This document shows positions 29,873-40,700 of a DNA stretch of 64,000 nucleotides, piece after piece; position 1 is the first letter of the stretch; each line of letters starts with the position of its first letter. Below the pieces are notes generated by a model. That model ran no database searches and was not told the origin of the DNA. It saw only the letters and a program-made list of their open reading frames with translations. A program made the translations under genes and the position numbers. The stretch comes from Poteriospumella lacustris (taxonomy: Eukaryota; Sar; Chrysophyceae; Chromulinales; Dinobryaceae), in the NCBI GenBank assembly GCA_008000375.1, contig SMOI01000177.1:1-64000 (forward strand), written 5' to 3'.

Positions 29873-32800
29873 CTACAGCGCCGACGTGGCGGCCTTGCGC
29901 GTCTTTTTGCCGCCGGTCGCGCGGCCCGGGCCCGCGGCTTTGGCAGCGCCGGGGCCAGCAGCGGCGACTGGCGACTGGACCCCGATGCCGTGCCCGCGCA
30001 GCTCGGCCATGTTCATCTGCATGAGCGCGGCGATCTTGTCGTCCGCCGACATCGCCGCGCCGAAGAGGTCGCCGTGCGAGGCGGCCGCGTCGCTCTCCAG
30101 CGACGCCGTCGAGCGCGACAGCTGCGACTTCTGCGGCGCGGCGCGACTGACGCTCGAGGGCACCTCGACGAGGCCGAGGCTGCGCAGGCTGCCCGACAGC
30201 TGCGACTGCGACTGCGAGATCTGCTGCGCGAAGGGCGCGCGGCCCAGCTGCGACTGCAGCGCGGACGACGCGGCCAGCCGCGGCAGCGACAGCGCGCTCT
30301 GGCTGTCGGCCGGCAGCGGAATCGGCAGCACCGGCGGCGCGGAGGTCGCCGGCGGCGTCGCGCCGGGCAGTTGCGACAGCGCGTCGTGGAGCAACAGGCC
30401 GTTGGTGGACGACGGCCGCGACCGCCGCATGGGCAGCGGCAGCGGCTGCTGCGGCTGCGCGTCGGAGACGAAGGAATCCTGCTGCGAGCGCGGCGTGTTG
30501 GCGGCGGTCTGGCGGAAGTCCAGCGTCGCCTGCAGCCGATGGTTCTCGAGGCTGAGCGCCTTCACCTCGCTGCGCAGCGCGTTCACCTCGCGCAGCAGCA
30601 CCTCGTTGTCCGCGAGGTGGTTGTGGATCTTCGTGCTCGCGAGGGCCTGCGACGACTCGAGGCTGCTGCGCAGCGACTTGATGTTGCGGTGCAGCAGCGT
30701 GACGTGGCGGTCCTGCTCGCGGCGCACGGCCTCGACCTCGTCGACGATCTCGGCGTCCTTCGTCGCGTCGGACATGAAGTTCTTCAGCACGTCGTGCAGC
30801 GAGCGCAGCTTCATGTCCGCGCCCTGGTCGAGGTGCAGCGAGGACACGATGTAGTGCGGGTCGGACGCCGACAGCGCCTCCTTCTTCTTCGCCTTCGCCT
30901 GCTGCGCACCCTGCGGCGAACCGGGGTCGATGGTCGCCGCGGGGTTCGCTGCGCTGGAGACTGCGCCAGTCTTCGCCGCCGCCGTCGTCGTCGCCGCCGC
31001 CGTGCCGCCCTTGTCGAACGAGGTGGCGACCGCCCGCTGCTCGAGAAAGGCCTCGCGCTGCTGCGCGGCCAGCGACTTGCGCGGCTGGAAGCGCGCCTCC
31101 TGCATCGCGTGCAGAAACTCGTGCAGCAGCGTGGCGGCGCGCGCGAGCGCCGTCTCCTTCTGCGCGCCTGACTGGCGCAGCTCGCGCACCTGCTTCTGCA
31201 GCAGCAGCAGGTTCTGCGTCTTGTGCTCGAGCGTCTTCTCCTTCTCGGCGATGGCGCTGAGCGCCACCTCGTACTCGCGCGCCAGCTCCTGCATGCGGTC
31301 GGTGATCTTCGCGAGCTCGCGGTCCTTCGGTGAGATGTCGCGCTGCAGCGCCTCGAGCTGCACCATGAGCGTTCTGCGGATCTTTTCGAGGTCGTCGGCC
31401 TTCTTCGTCGCCTCCGAGGCCTTCACCTCCGCGCGCTCGACCAGCTCCGATCGAATGCGCAGCTCGTTCGTCGCGTTGGCCAGCGCCTCTTCGAGCTTGG
31501 CGATGCGGTCGTTGGCCCAGTCGATGTCATTGTTCACGCGCAGGATCTCGAGCTCCATGTGCTTCTTGTCGGCCTCGAACTTGGCGATGACGCGGCCGTG
31601 GTGCACCTCGTTGCTCATGGTGCTGGCCTGCATCACCTGCAGGCGGTCCTGCGTGTCCTCCAGCTGCTTCTTCATGCGCAGGCGCTCGTCCGCCTGCGCC
31701 TCCTCCAGCGAACCCAGCACTTCGTCGTTGCGCGCCTGCAGGTACTCGTAGTACGCCAGCACGGCGCGCTTCTGCTTCTCCGCCTCGCGCAGCGCCTCCT
31801 GTCGCTCGTGCTCGATGACCTTCACCTTCGCAGCCGTCTGCGCGTTGAGGTCGCTCATGTCGAGCTTCATGTGCAGGACGTACTCGTCGTACGCCTGCTT
31901 CAGGCGGTCCATATACAGCGCGTCCTGCGCGATCTTCTTCTCGTAGGCCATCTCCATCGTTGACAGCCCGTCCGCCGACGCCTTCTTCAGCCGCTCGACC
32001 TCCTCGGTCATGCTCCGCTTCATCGTGAGGTACTCCTTGCGGCTCGAGATGATCGCCTCGTCGCGCTTCGACACCTCGCGCTTCAGCCGCGCCTCCATGT
32101 CCACGTAGGCCTTCTCCTTCGCCTCCAGCATCTTGGCGACGTGCAGCTCGTTCTCGCGCTTGCTCTGGTCCAGCGCCTGCTCAAGGTCCGTCATCCGCGC
32201 CTTCAGCGACGCGACGCGAGCGCGCTCCATCAGGAAGAACTGCAGCTGCGAGTCGTCGCCCACGTTGGTGCGCGTCTCGAGCGCCGAGTCTGCCGCCTCC
32301 GCAGCGGCTTCGTTCGCACCGGCGTGCGGCGCAGAGCCGATCGAAAACAGCGACCGCTGCGCCAAGTCGTCGCCCAGCGCGCGGAAAGTCGAGAGCATCA
32401 TCAGCGTGCCCTCGTCGCCGCCGACGACCAGCCAGTCGCCCTCGACCGAGAAGCAGGTTGTCGTGACCGCGCCCGCCATCAGCCGTAGCCAGCGACACTT
32501 GCTCTCGTCGAGACGGTACTTCTTCGTCACCAGTGCGCCGTTGGCTTGTGCGTCGCCGCCACCTTCGTCAGCGGCGGCGTCGCCGAGCCGCGACGCATCG
32601 TCGCCGGCACTAGGCAATGCGTCCGCGCCGTTAGCGTCCTCGGCGGCTGTCGCCGATGAGCTGCTGGTCGGCTTCTTGGCGGCGGCGAGCTCTCGGCGCT
32701 GGTTGGTGCTACTGCTGGCACTGTGGACGGAGGCGTCGTCCGCTTTGCTGGCGAAGTGGGAGCCGAAACCCACCTTGGCGAGGCCCTTCGCGTCCTTCGA

Positions 32801-35311
32801 GTCCTTCGCAGCGTCGCCCTTTCCCGCCGCAAGGGCCAGAACGGAGTTTTTCCGGCGCTTCAGCATCGCCGCCGCGGCGACCAGCGGCATGGACACGGTG
32901 CCGATGCCTCCGCGCAGCAGGATCAGCGGAAACGGCAGCGCGGAGATGAGCACTCGGCCGTCGTCGAAGCCCACGATGCAGAGGTCGATGCGGTCGGTGC
33001 CGCCCGAGCGACCCACCGCGATGGAGCGCGCGGGCATGTCGAGCTGCACGATCGTCGGCGTCGGAGACACGTCGTCAGTCCACACCGCCAAAAACGCCTG
33101 CTTCGGCCCGCCGCCGGCGGTCGACATGCCCGACGAGACCGATCGGGCGTCGCTGAAGGCGCTGATCGCGCGCTGCAGCTCGTCTTCGGGCCGCGAGCTC
33201 GTCTCTCCGTCCTCCAGCCCGTTCACGTCCAGCACGCCACTCGCGCGCCGCACCATGACGGACTGCTTGCGACGCGCGCCCTGCGCGGAGCTCGGAAACA
33301 CGCCCATCGCCGCCTCGGAGACGTCCGACTCGAAACTGGCCACGATGGTGCACGTCTTCTTGTGGTGCTTCGTGGCGACCACGTGCGTCGCGGCGATGCC
33401 CTTCTGGACGAACTCCTTGTCGCGCGCGGCGCCGCCGATGTTCCAACTGTAGACGGAGCCGTCGAGGCTCGTCGTGACGATTTTGAGGTCGCCGCGCAGG
33501 AAGACGAGGTCGGTGATCGGCGAGATGTGGTCGCAGAGCGACACGACGCGACACGGGATTTCTACGACAAAGCGAGGACTTTTGAGCGAGAGAGAGCGCG
33601 ACAGCGGCAACCGGCGAAGGCGCTTACCTGACGCTGAGGTCGCGTCGAAATCGGGCGAATAGGAGTGAAAGATCTGCACGTACTTGCCCGCCACCACGGC
33701 CAGCAAGTGGCCTCCGTTGCTGTACTTGACCATCGCGACCGGCTGCGACACGACCACCGGCACGCCGTTGGAGCCCTGGAATGGCGTGCGCACGCTGAAC
33801 TTGCGCATGAGGTCGAGTTGCCCGTCGGAAATGGCGTACTCCTTCACCTCCATCTCGTTGGCCACGAGCACCTGCAGACCCGACGGGTGGAAGTCGATGA
33901 AGAGCGGATTGTCCATCGGTCGGTCGTGGAAGGACTCCACCAGCCAGCAAGGCTCGTACGTGCTCGGCTTGTCGAAGTCCCAGATGCGCACGCTCTTGTC
34001 TTGGAAGGAAGACGTGAGGAACGACCGGGACCGCGCGGAAAAAGCCAAGCACTGCACTGGCGCGGCGTGGAACTTGTAGATCTCCTTTTTGATCGGCCGG
34101 TCGAGCCACAAATCGTGCTGCTCCTTGTCGCCGTCCTCTGCGCTCGCCTTGGAGGTGGGCGCTTTCTCCTTCGCTGCGTGGCCGCCCGACAAGTCGAAGT
34201 CGGTGATGATGTCCAGGCTCACGAGGCTGTCCGACGTGCACGCCACAAGCGAATACGAAGTGATGGACTCGCGGTTGGCGAAGGCGAGGCCGTAGATGCG
34301 CTCCACTGTAGGAAGACGATAGCAGGCGAGAGGGAACAGCGAAGCAGTGAGTCCGTTGCCCTTGTTCAGCGCCGAGCGTCGCACCTCGTACAGCACGATG
34401 CGGTTGCGGGGCGACGCCACGATGATGTGGTCACCTTTGATGAGCATTTGAGTGATAGCGTTTTCTTCTGGATATTGTGACCCAGGCTCGCCGAAGGATT
34501 GGTGGATGGGGGCCCTTTGTTCGCAATTCTGAATGGGCACGATGAAGCCCGTCGTCGACCCCATGACGATCGACGTTTCAGAGAACGGCGCGATCCACAC
34601 GTGGCAGCAATAGCTGAAGTTTCCTCTCCGCAGGCCCACAACTGGCGCGACGTGGGCGCTTTTATTGGTGAAGCGCCAGAAGCGCACCATGTTGCTCTCA
34701 CCGGTGATGCAGACCTTCGACGAATCGTTGGGGTGAAAAGAGACGCTGAGGGGGACGCCATCAGTTGCCAACGTCTGAACCAGAGACCCCTTCACTTGGT
34801 CGAATATCAGCACTCCCACAGAGGCGCGATCGGTGGCCACCGCCAAATACTGAGCGTCGTGAGAAAAGCAAATGGCCGTTACCTCCAGGGCCGCCTCGGC
34901 GTCATCGACCGCATCGGAGACGGTGTACTGCAGCAGTCTCGGACGAAAACTTTCGTGAAATCGGTACTCCAAGTGATGAATGTGAATGTTGATGTCCATC
35001 CTCCCAGTCGCCTTACACCTCACCGCTGCGGCGAAGTAGCGAGAGTCTCTGCTCATAGCAAAGCGGGTAACGCACAATGCTTCGGGGTAGTGGGTCACCG
35101 CAAGATAGGCCTTGCGACTGTGAGATGAACTGTTGTCCAAATAAAGAAACGTGCAGCCAACAGGAACCACGAATTCTTGCTCCGCGATATTCATCAAATT
35201 ATTTGTTAAAGAACCAAGATGCCTCGCGCCCCAAACAGCTTTGGTGTGCACACCATTGAGCCGTGTTTGCATTGATACTGGCGCGGCACTTTTGCTTTGA
35301 TGAGACTTCAT
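29873..35311 (-). CDS. CFAP57-like ciliary protein, WD40 repeats plus coiled coil
   Basis: The product starts at the ATG at 35311. One GT-AG intron of 66 nt (33627-33562) lies in frame without a stop; removing it turns DATSASGKRL into DATSASEIPCRVV and gives about 1790 residues. Residues 60-700 are WD40 repeats (SVRIWDFDKP, DGSVYSWNIGG, NMVRFWRFTN). A Ser/Ala-rich linker and one more blade (WLVVGGDEGTLMMLS) follow, then coiled coil at about 1040-1500. The tail is low-complexity. CFAP57 (WDR65) joins WD40 and coiled coil in this order and belongs to axonemal inner-arm dynein tethering; human CFAP57 is 1250 residues, so this one is longer. CFAP43/44 have similar layouts and are the main alternatives. 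The stop lies 136 bp from the convergent UVRAG-like stop. Confidence 0.65.
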   Translation of the reverse strand: MKSHQSKSAAPVSMQTRLNGVHTKAVWGARHLGSLTNNLMNIAEQEFVVPVGCTFLYLDNSSSHSRKAYLAVTHYPEALCVTRFAMSRDSRYFAAAVRCKATGRMDINIHIHHLEYRFHESFRPRLLQYTVSDAVDDAEAALEVTAICFSHDAQYLAVATDRASVGVLIFDQVKGSLVQTLATDGVPLSVSFHPNDSSKVCITGESNMVRFWRFTNKSAHVAPVVGLRRGNFSYCCHVWIAPFSETSIVMGSTTGFIVPIQNCEQRAPIHQSFGEPGSQYPEENAITQMLIKGDHIIVASPRNRIVLYEVRRSALNKGNGLTASLFPLACYRLPTVERIYGLAFANRESITSYSLVACTSDSLVSLDIITDFDLSGGHAAKEKAPTSKASAEDGDKEQHDLWLDRPIKKEIYKFHAAPVQCLAFSARSRSFLTSSFQDKSVRIWDFDKPSTYEPCWLVESFHDRPMDNPLFIDFHPSGLQVLVANEMEVKEYAISDGQLDLMRKFSVRTPFQGSNGVPVVVSQPVAMVKYSNGGHLLAVVAGKYVQIFHSYSPDFDATSASGKRLRRLPLSRSLSLKSPRFVVEIPCRVVSLCDHISPITDLVFLRGDLKIVTTSLDGSVYSWNIGGAARDKEFVQKGIAATHVVATKHHKKTCTIVASFESDVSEAAMGVFPSSAQGARRKQSVMVRRASGVLDVNGLEDGETSSRPEDELQRAISAFSDARSVSSGMSTAGGGPKQAFLAVWTDDVSPTPTIVQLDMPARSIAVGRSGGTDRIDLCIVGFDDGRVLISALPFPLILLRGGIGTVSMPLVAAAAMLKRRKNSVLALAAGKGDAAKDSKDAKGLAKVGFGSHFASKADDASVHSASSSTNQRRELAAAKKPTSSSSATAAEDANGADALPSAGDDASRLGDAAADEGGGDAQANGALVTKKYRLDESKCRWLRLMAGAVTTTCFSVEGDWLVVGGDEGTLMMLSTFRALGDDLAQRSLFSIGSAPHAGANEAAAEAADSALETRTNVGDDSQLQFFLMERARVASLKARMTDLEQALDQSKRENELHVAKMLEAKEKAYVDMEARLKREVSKRDEAIISSRKEYLTMKRSMTEEVERLKKASADGLSTMEMAYEKKIAQDALYMDRLKQAYDEYVLHMKLDMSDLNAQTAAKVKVIEHERQEALREAEKQKRAVLAYYEYLQARNDEVLGSLEEAQADERLRMKKQLEDTQDRLQVMQASTMSNEVHHGRVIAKFEADKKHMELEILRVNNDIDWANDRIAKLEEALANATNELRIRSELVERAEVKASEATKKADDLEKIRRTLMVQLEALQRDISPKDRELAKITDRMQELAREYEVALSAIAEKEKTLEHKTQNLLLLQKQVRELRQSGAQKETALARAATLLHEFLHAMQEARFQPRKSLAAQQREAFLEQRAVATSFDKGGTAAATTTAAAKTGAVSSAANPAATIDPGSPQGAQQAKAKKKEALSASDPHYIVSSLHLDQGADMKLRSLHDVLKNFMSDATKDAEIVDEVEAVRREQDRHVTLLHRNIKSLRSSLESSQALASTKIHNHLADNEVLLREVNALRSEVKALSLENHRLQATLDFRQTAANTPRSQQDSFVSDAQPQQPLPLPMRRSRPSSTNGLLLHDALSQLPGATPPATSAPPVLPIPLPADSQSALSLPRLAASSALQSQLGRAPFAQQISQSQSQLSGSLRSLGLVEVPSSVSRAAPQKSQLSRSTASLESDAAASHGDLFGAAMSADDKIAALMQMNMAELRGHGIGVQSPVAAAGPGAAKAAGPGRATGGKKTRKAATSAL

Positions 35312-35918
35312 TGCAATTCAGAAGAAACTAGGGCAGCAAGAGAGTATCAGTCAACCAGAAGTCTTTTGAAAGGCGTTTTATGCCTTTTCTTCAGCGGCAA
35401 TTGAATGAGATATAGATGCTCAGGTCGTTTCAAGGCAACTGATGTCTATTGAACTTTGGTGCCAAGATAGATGCAGATTTCAAGGACATGCATGTGTTTG
35501 CCTCGTCTCTAGGCAACTTACAATGTGATTAAGTGCTCAAGCCCTGAAATAGATGGCCGGAGCGACTCAACCCTGTGCAAACCGTAAACGTTGCCATGCA
35601 GTCCATCATCAATCATCAATCAAATCCAGAGACAGACAGCAGTGTTAGATTGATCGAAAAACTTGAAACGGCGGCGAAACGGTCACTCTCCTACACCGTC
35701 ACAAAGTCTGGGGAGGTCTGGAGACTGCTGACAGTCTGTGACGAACGGACAAAGAAAGAAATGTCGAGCAAAGGAAATTTGCTTGGTGGAAAGGTTCTCG
35801 TGGCCAAACCAAGATTTAACGTGACGGCTCGGAAAGCTTCGGACCATGATCACTTTCGAAAGGATTCTGGCTCTGACGTTTCTGCTTGTGTTCCGGAAGT
35901 GCTGCTGTTTTATCGAAA
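35312..35918. promoter_or_regulatory. Divergent promoter region, CFAP57-like / P450
   Basis: About 600 bp between divergent starts, at the point where base composition drops. Two TGAAACG-type boxes occur: GTCGTTTCAAGG at about 35424-35435 and AACTTGAAACGGCG at about 35660-35673. A 115-codon open frame at 35575-35922 overlaps the P450 start but has no recognisable features and is not counted as a gene. Confidence 0.35.
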
Positions 35919-37415
35919 ATGATATACGCAATTCTCGCGGGCGTGGTGGCACTGTTTGTCTTGCTTCGGATCCTTCAATCCAAGCGCATGCGCGGAATCC
36001 CGTCAGTGCCTGGTGGGCTTCCTTTTGTTGGACATGTGATGACTCTCATGAAGGGATCTGCTTGGGACAAGTTTGCGGAATGGGTGCCTCAGTATGGTAA
36101 AATATTCTCTGTCAGCATCTTCACCTCTGAAATGATCTGCGTTGCGGATCCTGCCATCTTGAAAGTTGTCCTCCAGACCAAAATGAACTCTTTCATGAAG
36201 GACAGGGAATGGACTTACAAGCCCTTCTTGGTTCTTCTTGGCAATGGTTTGGTGACTTCTCATGGAAAGAATTGGTTGCGCCAGCGTGCAGTGATGGCAA
36301 ATCATCTGAAGTACGATATCCTTGAGGATATTCCCGCTGCGTCTCTCAAGGGAGTGAACAGATTGGTTGCAAAACTTCACACCTACAATAAGGCGGGCAA
36401 GGTGCCGGAGATGGCGGAAGAATTTCGCCATTTGACCCTTCAAGTGATCGCGGAGCTGCTTCTGTCGCTGAGTCCTGAAGAGAGCGACGACACGTTCGCC
36501 AAAATGTACCTCCCCATCGTTGAAGAAGGAAATCTTCGTGTTTGGCAACCATGGCGAATGCATCTTCCAATCCCTGCATGGTTTAAATTTCAGAGGGACG
36601 TGAAGAAACTGGATGACTACGTCACGTCGCTCATGCTGAAGCGAAGGGAGCTGCGAGAGAAGGAAAAGGTCTCCGGCGACTCTAAACGTGCGAGGGATGT
36701 TCTAGACATCATGTTGAATTCAATTGACAAGCCGGGAGATAACAGCTTACCTTGGAATGAAGACACTATCAAGCAATTCCGCGATGAAATCAAGACCTTC
36801 GTTTTGGCTGGGCATGAGACGTCAGCCAGTATGCTGGCCTGGGCTCTGTTCGAACTTTCCCTGCCTGAAAATGCACACATGCTGAAGAGAGTTATTGACG
36901 AAGCAAACGAAGTGTTTGGGGACTGCAAGGACCAAAAGGGAAAGGTTGTCCGCATGCCACCAAGAGAGAAGTTGAGTAAGCTCGTTTACGCTGAGTGCTG
37001 TTTGCGCGAATCGCTCCGCAAGTACAGTGTTGTACCGACGGTAGTTCGAGTTGCTGCCGAAGATGTGCAAGCCAATGATAGTGTTTTCATTCCTAAGGGT
37101 GCCACGCTTATGGTGAGTATGCAAGGTGTTCATCACAACCCCGACATATGGCCGGAGCCGCTGAAGTATCGCCCAGATCGATTTCTGGAAGAGGTGAAGC
37201 CGTACACCTTCCTCCCGTTTGTCGAGGGCCCTAGAATGTGCTTAGGTCAATTTCTTTCCATCCTTGAGTCTAAAATTGTGTTGTCCATTCTGTTATTGAA
37301 CTTTTCGTTTGTTCCTCTCAACCCTGCGGAGGCTGCCATAAAGCACAAATTCATGATTCCCATCATTCCTGAGCACGGACATTTTTTGAAACCCGTGCCC
37401 AAAGTAGAAGAATAA
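35919..37415 (+). CDS. Cytochrome P450 monooxygenase
   Basis: This is a single-exon gene of 498 residues. The start is the first in-frame ATG (MIYAILAGVVALFVLLRIL), which gives an N-terminal membrane anchor followed by a proline hinge (IPSVPGGLPFVGHV), as in microsomal P450s. Family landmarks are complete: I-helix AGHETSASM, ExxR as E-S-L-R, YRPDRF, and the haem loop F-V-E-G-P-R-M-C-L-G with the axial cysteine. These enzymes use NADPH-P450 reductase and O2 to oxidise lipophilic substrates, at the ER or a plastid membrane. I cannot assign a CYP family or substrate; fatty-acid or carotenoid hydroxylation are typical options. The gene has no intron and much lower GC than genes to its left, but genes to its right share that composition, so this alone does not show transfer. 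Confidence 0.9.
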   Translation: MIYAILAGVVALFVLLRILQSKRMRGIPSVPGGLPFVGHVMTLMKGSAWDKFAEWVPQYGKIFSVSIFTSEMICVADPAILKVVLQTKMNSFMKDREWTYKPFLVLLGNGLVTSHGKNWLRQRAVMANHLKYDILEDIPAASLKGVNRLVAKLHTYNKAGKVPEMAEEFRHLTLQVIAELLLSLSPEESDDTFAKMYLPIVEEGNLRVWQPWRMHLPIPAWFKFQRDVKKLDDYVTSLMLKRRELREKEKVSGDSKRARDVLDIMLNSIDKPGDNSLPWNEDTIKQFRDEIKTFVLAGHETSASMLAWALFELSLPENAHMLKRVIDEANEVFGDCKDQKGKVVRMPPREKLSKLVYAECCLRESLRKYSVVPTVVRVAAEDVQANDSVFIPKGATLMVSMQGVHHNPDIWPEPLKYRPDRFLEEVKPYTFLPFVEGPRMCLGQFLSILESKIVLSILLLNFSFVPLNPAEAAIKHKFMIPIIPEHGHFLKPVPKVEE

Positions 37416-37723
37416 TGTATTGTAAAGTCGCTGCAAAGAATCATGGTGTTTCTCGTCTGTCAGGTGGATTGGTGTAGCAAAACTGCTTGACGTCCCTTTG
37501 CCTGGGTTCGTTGGACAACTGCGTTTCTGGGTGGCGCTTTGCATTCTGGGTATTTGGGGTGGAGGGAGGAGTTTTGTGTGTCGCCCGGTGTCGCCCTATG
37601 TTGTATGGCTGCGTGTGGGTCCTTTGGCCATTGGTATGAATTCCAATCTCCGCTCGTTCTTCGAAATCCATTGTAGCACCACACATTGCCAGTTCCCTCT
37701 TTTGGCGACAGCACAAAAGAAAA
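37416..37723. other. Intergenic space between P450 and eIF3c
   Basis: About 308 bp between two rightward genes. It should hold the P450 3' UTR and the eIF3c promoter and 5' UTR. No TGAAACG-type box, repeat or RNA gene was recognised. Confidence 0.3.
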
Positions 37724-40700
37724 ATGTCGAGGTTTTGGCAGCAAGACTCGTCGAGTGACGAAGACAGCTCGGATAACGAGTCTGTCGTTGACAATAAGCA
37801 ACCTGTGAGTCGTGCCGCTAACGAGAAGCGCTTCACGTCCGCTTACATCGATGATTCTGATTCGGGTAAGACTTGTGTAGCATAAAAGAAACGATAGACA
37901 GAACGTGTCGATTGACCTTCCATCTTCCCCTAGAATCTGACAACGAAGTTCGCGTCGTCAAGTCTCAGAAGGACCGCACTTTCGAAAACATCAATGACAT
38001 TGTTGCTAAGTTCCGCAATGCAAAGAAGAACGGAGACTGGCCTATGATTCAAGAAGTCTTTAATAATGCGAACAAGCAGATTGAGAAATCCAAGATGCTG
38101 ATCGCCCAGCATGGAATGCCTCCTTCGTACATCAAGATGTTGGCGGAGCTGGAGGATACCGTCCTGCTCGCCCTGAAGGACAAGGATGCAGTGAAGAAAA
38201 TGAAACCTGTGGTTTCGAAGGCTTTGAATCAAATGAAACTTCAAATCAAGAAGCACAACGAAAACTACAAGACTGAGATCGCCGATTTCCGCGCGAATCC
38301 TGAGAAGTATGAAGAGACGGTGGAGGAGAGCGAGTCGTCGTCCTCTGAGTCGGATTCGGACTCCTCGGATTCGGACTCCGATTCCGACTCAGACTCCAGC
38401 GATTCCGACTCCGATTCCGACTCTTCCAAGAGCAGCGCTCCCGCGAAGAAGGCGCCTGCCGCCGCCGTGAAGAAAGCCAAGGTAGTTTTTTGTCCCTGTT
38501 GCCCTCTCTGTGTTTGTGGTGTGGGTGTTTTGCGATGATCACTATTCCTCGTTTCCGAAGGCATCGCTGGTCGATGCTACAATGAGACAAACCGTTAGAT
38601 TTACGAAAGTTTTCGCTGAGCAAACGTTATCCACCACCTGTCTTGTGAGTCCGATCTGCTGGCAGTCTGATGCTAATTGCTTTCTCTGTTGTCGGTTGCT
38701 GCTTGTAGAATGACGACGACGACTCCGATTTCGACGGTTCTTCTCTCGACGACGACAGCGACTCGTCGTCCTCCGAGTCGGAAGACGACGGCCGGCAGAA
38801 GCTGGTGGGTCGCGCCCGCTGGTTGAAGAAGGTCCCCACCGAGGCCACCAGCAAGCCCGTGAAGTCCCTGGCTGCAAAGCAAGCTGCTTCAAAAGCAGCT
38901 GCTGTTGCTGCCGCTGTTGCTTCTGTTACAGTTGAGGTGAACGCCCCCCGCAAGCCCGTGGTGGTCGATTTGACGCTGGAGGATATCGAGAAGCGTGTGG
39001 CGGAGATCGTCGCAGCTCGTGGCCGCCGCACTCACGAGCAGTCAAAGGAAGCACTTCGTCAGATGGAGGCGTTGAGCAAGTTCTCGCGCGCCCACGGCCC
39101 TCGCAAGGAGATTCCCATCTTGATGCACCTGGTGAGCATGCGGTTGGAGAGCATTCGCTCCATCGACGAGTACCTCGATCACAGTATGTGGCAGTCGTGT
39201 GAATGGAACATCTCGCGCGTCCTCAGTCTGCTCGAGTCCAACCCTGACCTCCGACTGGCTGCGTTGGGCAGCGAGGATCCCGCTGAGCTTGCCCTCGCTA
39301 TTCGCGCTCCTTCCGCGCTTGTGACGGAGACATCGGATGAGGCTCGTACTGTGCGCGTCGTTGGCAGCATTGAATCGTTCGTCTCCCGCCTGGCGGATGA
39401 GTACACGAAGGCTGTCCAGCAGATCAATCCTCACACGAAGGAGTACGTGGAACGCCTGGCAGACGAGGCCGAGCTCGTGGAGCTTCTCAAGCGCGCCCTT
39501 ACGTACTACAAGAAGGTCGCCGACAACCGCGCCTCCGCCGCCCTGGCGCTGATGATCGTCGAGCACATCTACTACATGCACGACACCCATGCCGCTTCTG
39601 TCGACCAAGCGCATGCTTTCGCTAAGCGCTGGGGCAGCTCCAGCGACATTCACCCCGCCAGCAGAGGTCGCTCGGCGGCGTCTGAAGTTGCGTCGTCGGC
39701 TACCCGCCACCCGGCTTCGTTGTCCGGCCCCGCCACTGCCAAGGTCGAACCTGTTGACTACAGTGCGCTCATCGAGGAGCTGTGCGCCTTCGTGTTCCGG
39801 GTCAGCGAGATCGCTGTCCAGAAGACGCGCGCATTGCTGTGCCTCGTGTACAACAACGCGTTGCATGATCGCTACTACGCCGCGCGCGACTTGTTCCTGT
39901 TGTCGCACGTGAACGACTTCATCGAGAAGGCCGACGTGCGCACGCAAGTGCTGTACAACCGCACGTTGGCTGTGCTTGGCCTTGCCGCCTTCCGTTTGGG
40001 CCTGTACCAGAAGGCGCACGACCTGCTGTCCCCTCTGTGCTCCAATACCCGCTGGAAGGAGTTGCTGGCGCAGGGAACGCAGCGTGTGAACAACAACGAC
40101 CCCACCCGCGACCTGGCCGCAGAGCGCGAGGAGCGCCGTCGCCAACTGCCGTACCACATGCACGTCAACCCCGAGCTGTTGGAAGCAACGCACTTGACGT
40201 GTGCCATGATTCTGGAGCTGCCGCAGTTCGCCCGTCTCAACGTTTCGTCTGGATCTGTCAACATCCTTGCGCAACCGGGCATCGTCTCGAAGCTTCTGCG
40301 CAAGTACCTTCACTCGTACCGTAAGCAAGCTTTCGTCGGGCCACCTGAGACTGTGCGTGAACACGTGCTCTTCGCCACCGAAAGCATCTTGGCTGGCCGC
40401 TGGAAGGAGGCCTGCCAGTCTCTCCTTGAACATCTCGACGTGTGGAGCTTCATTCCTGGTCAAGGGAATGCCAACAAGGTGCGTCAGGCTCTGCAACAGC
40501 GCATTCAGGAGGAGGCGGTTCGGTGCCACTTGCTGCAGTGCTCTGACGTCTACGAAGACATCACGCTGTCCCAGCTGGCACAGACCTTCGATTTGTCGCT
40601 CTCTAGCGCAACCAACAGCAGTGGCTCTGGAGCACAAATTCGCCGCATCGTTTGCCGCATGATCTTCCAGAAAGAGCTGAATGCGTCGTTGCGCAACGAG

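Noticed and set aside
35575-35922. 115-codon frame before the P450
   Set aside because: It has no family features, covers two promoter-like boxes and overlaps the P450 start; it reads as upstream sequence.
38482-38708. Possible C/D-box snoRNA in the long eIF3c intron
   Set aside because: A GCGATGA near the middle, a CTGA about 80 nt later and a TTTGC/GCAAA pair suggest it, but the C box is imperfect, the stem overlaps it and no guide match could be tested.
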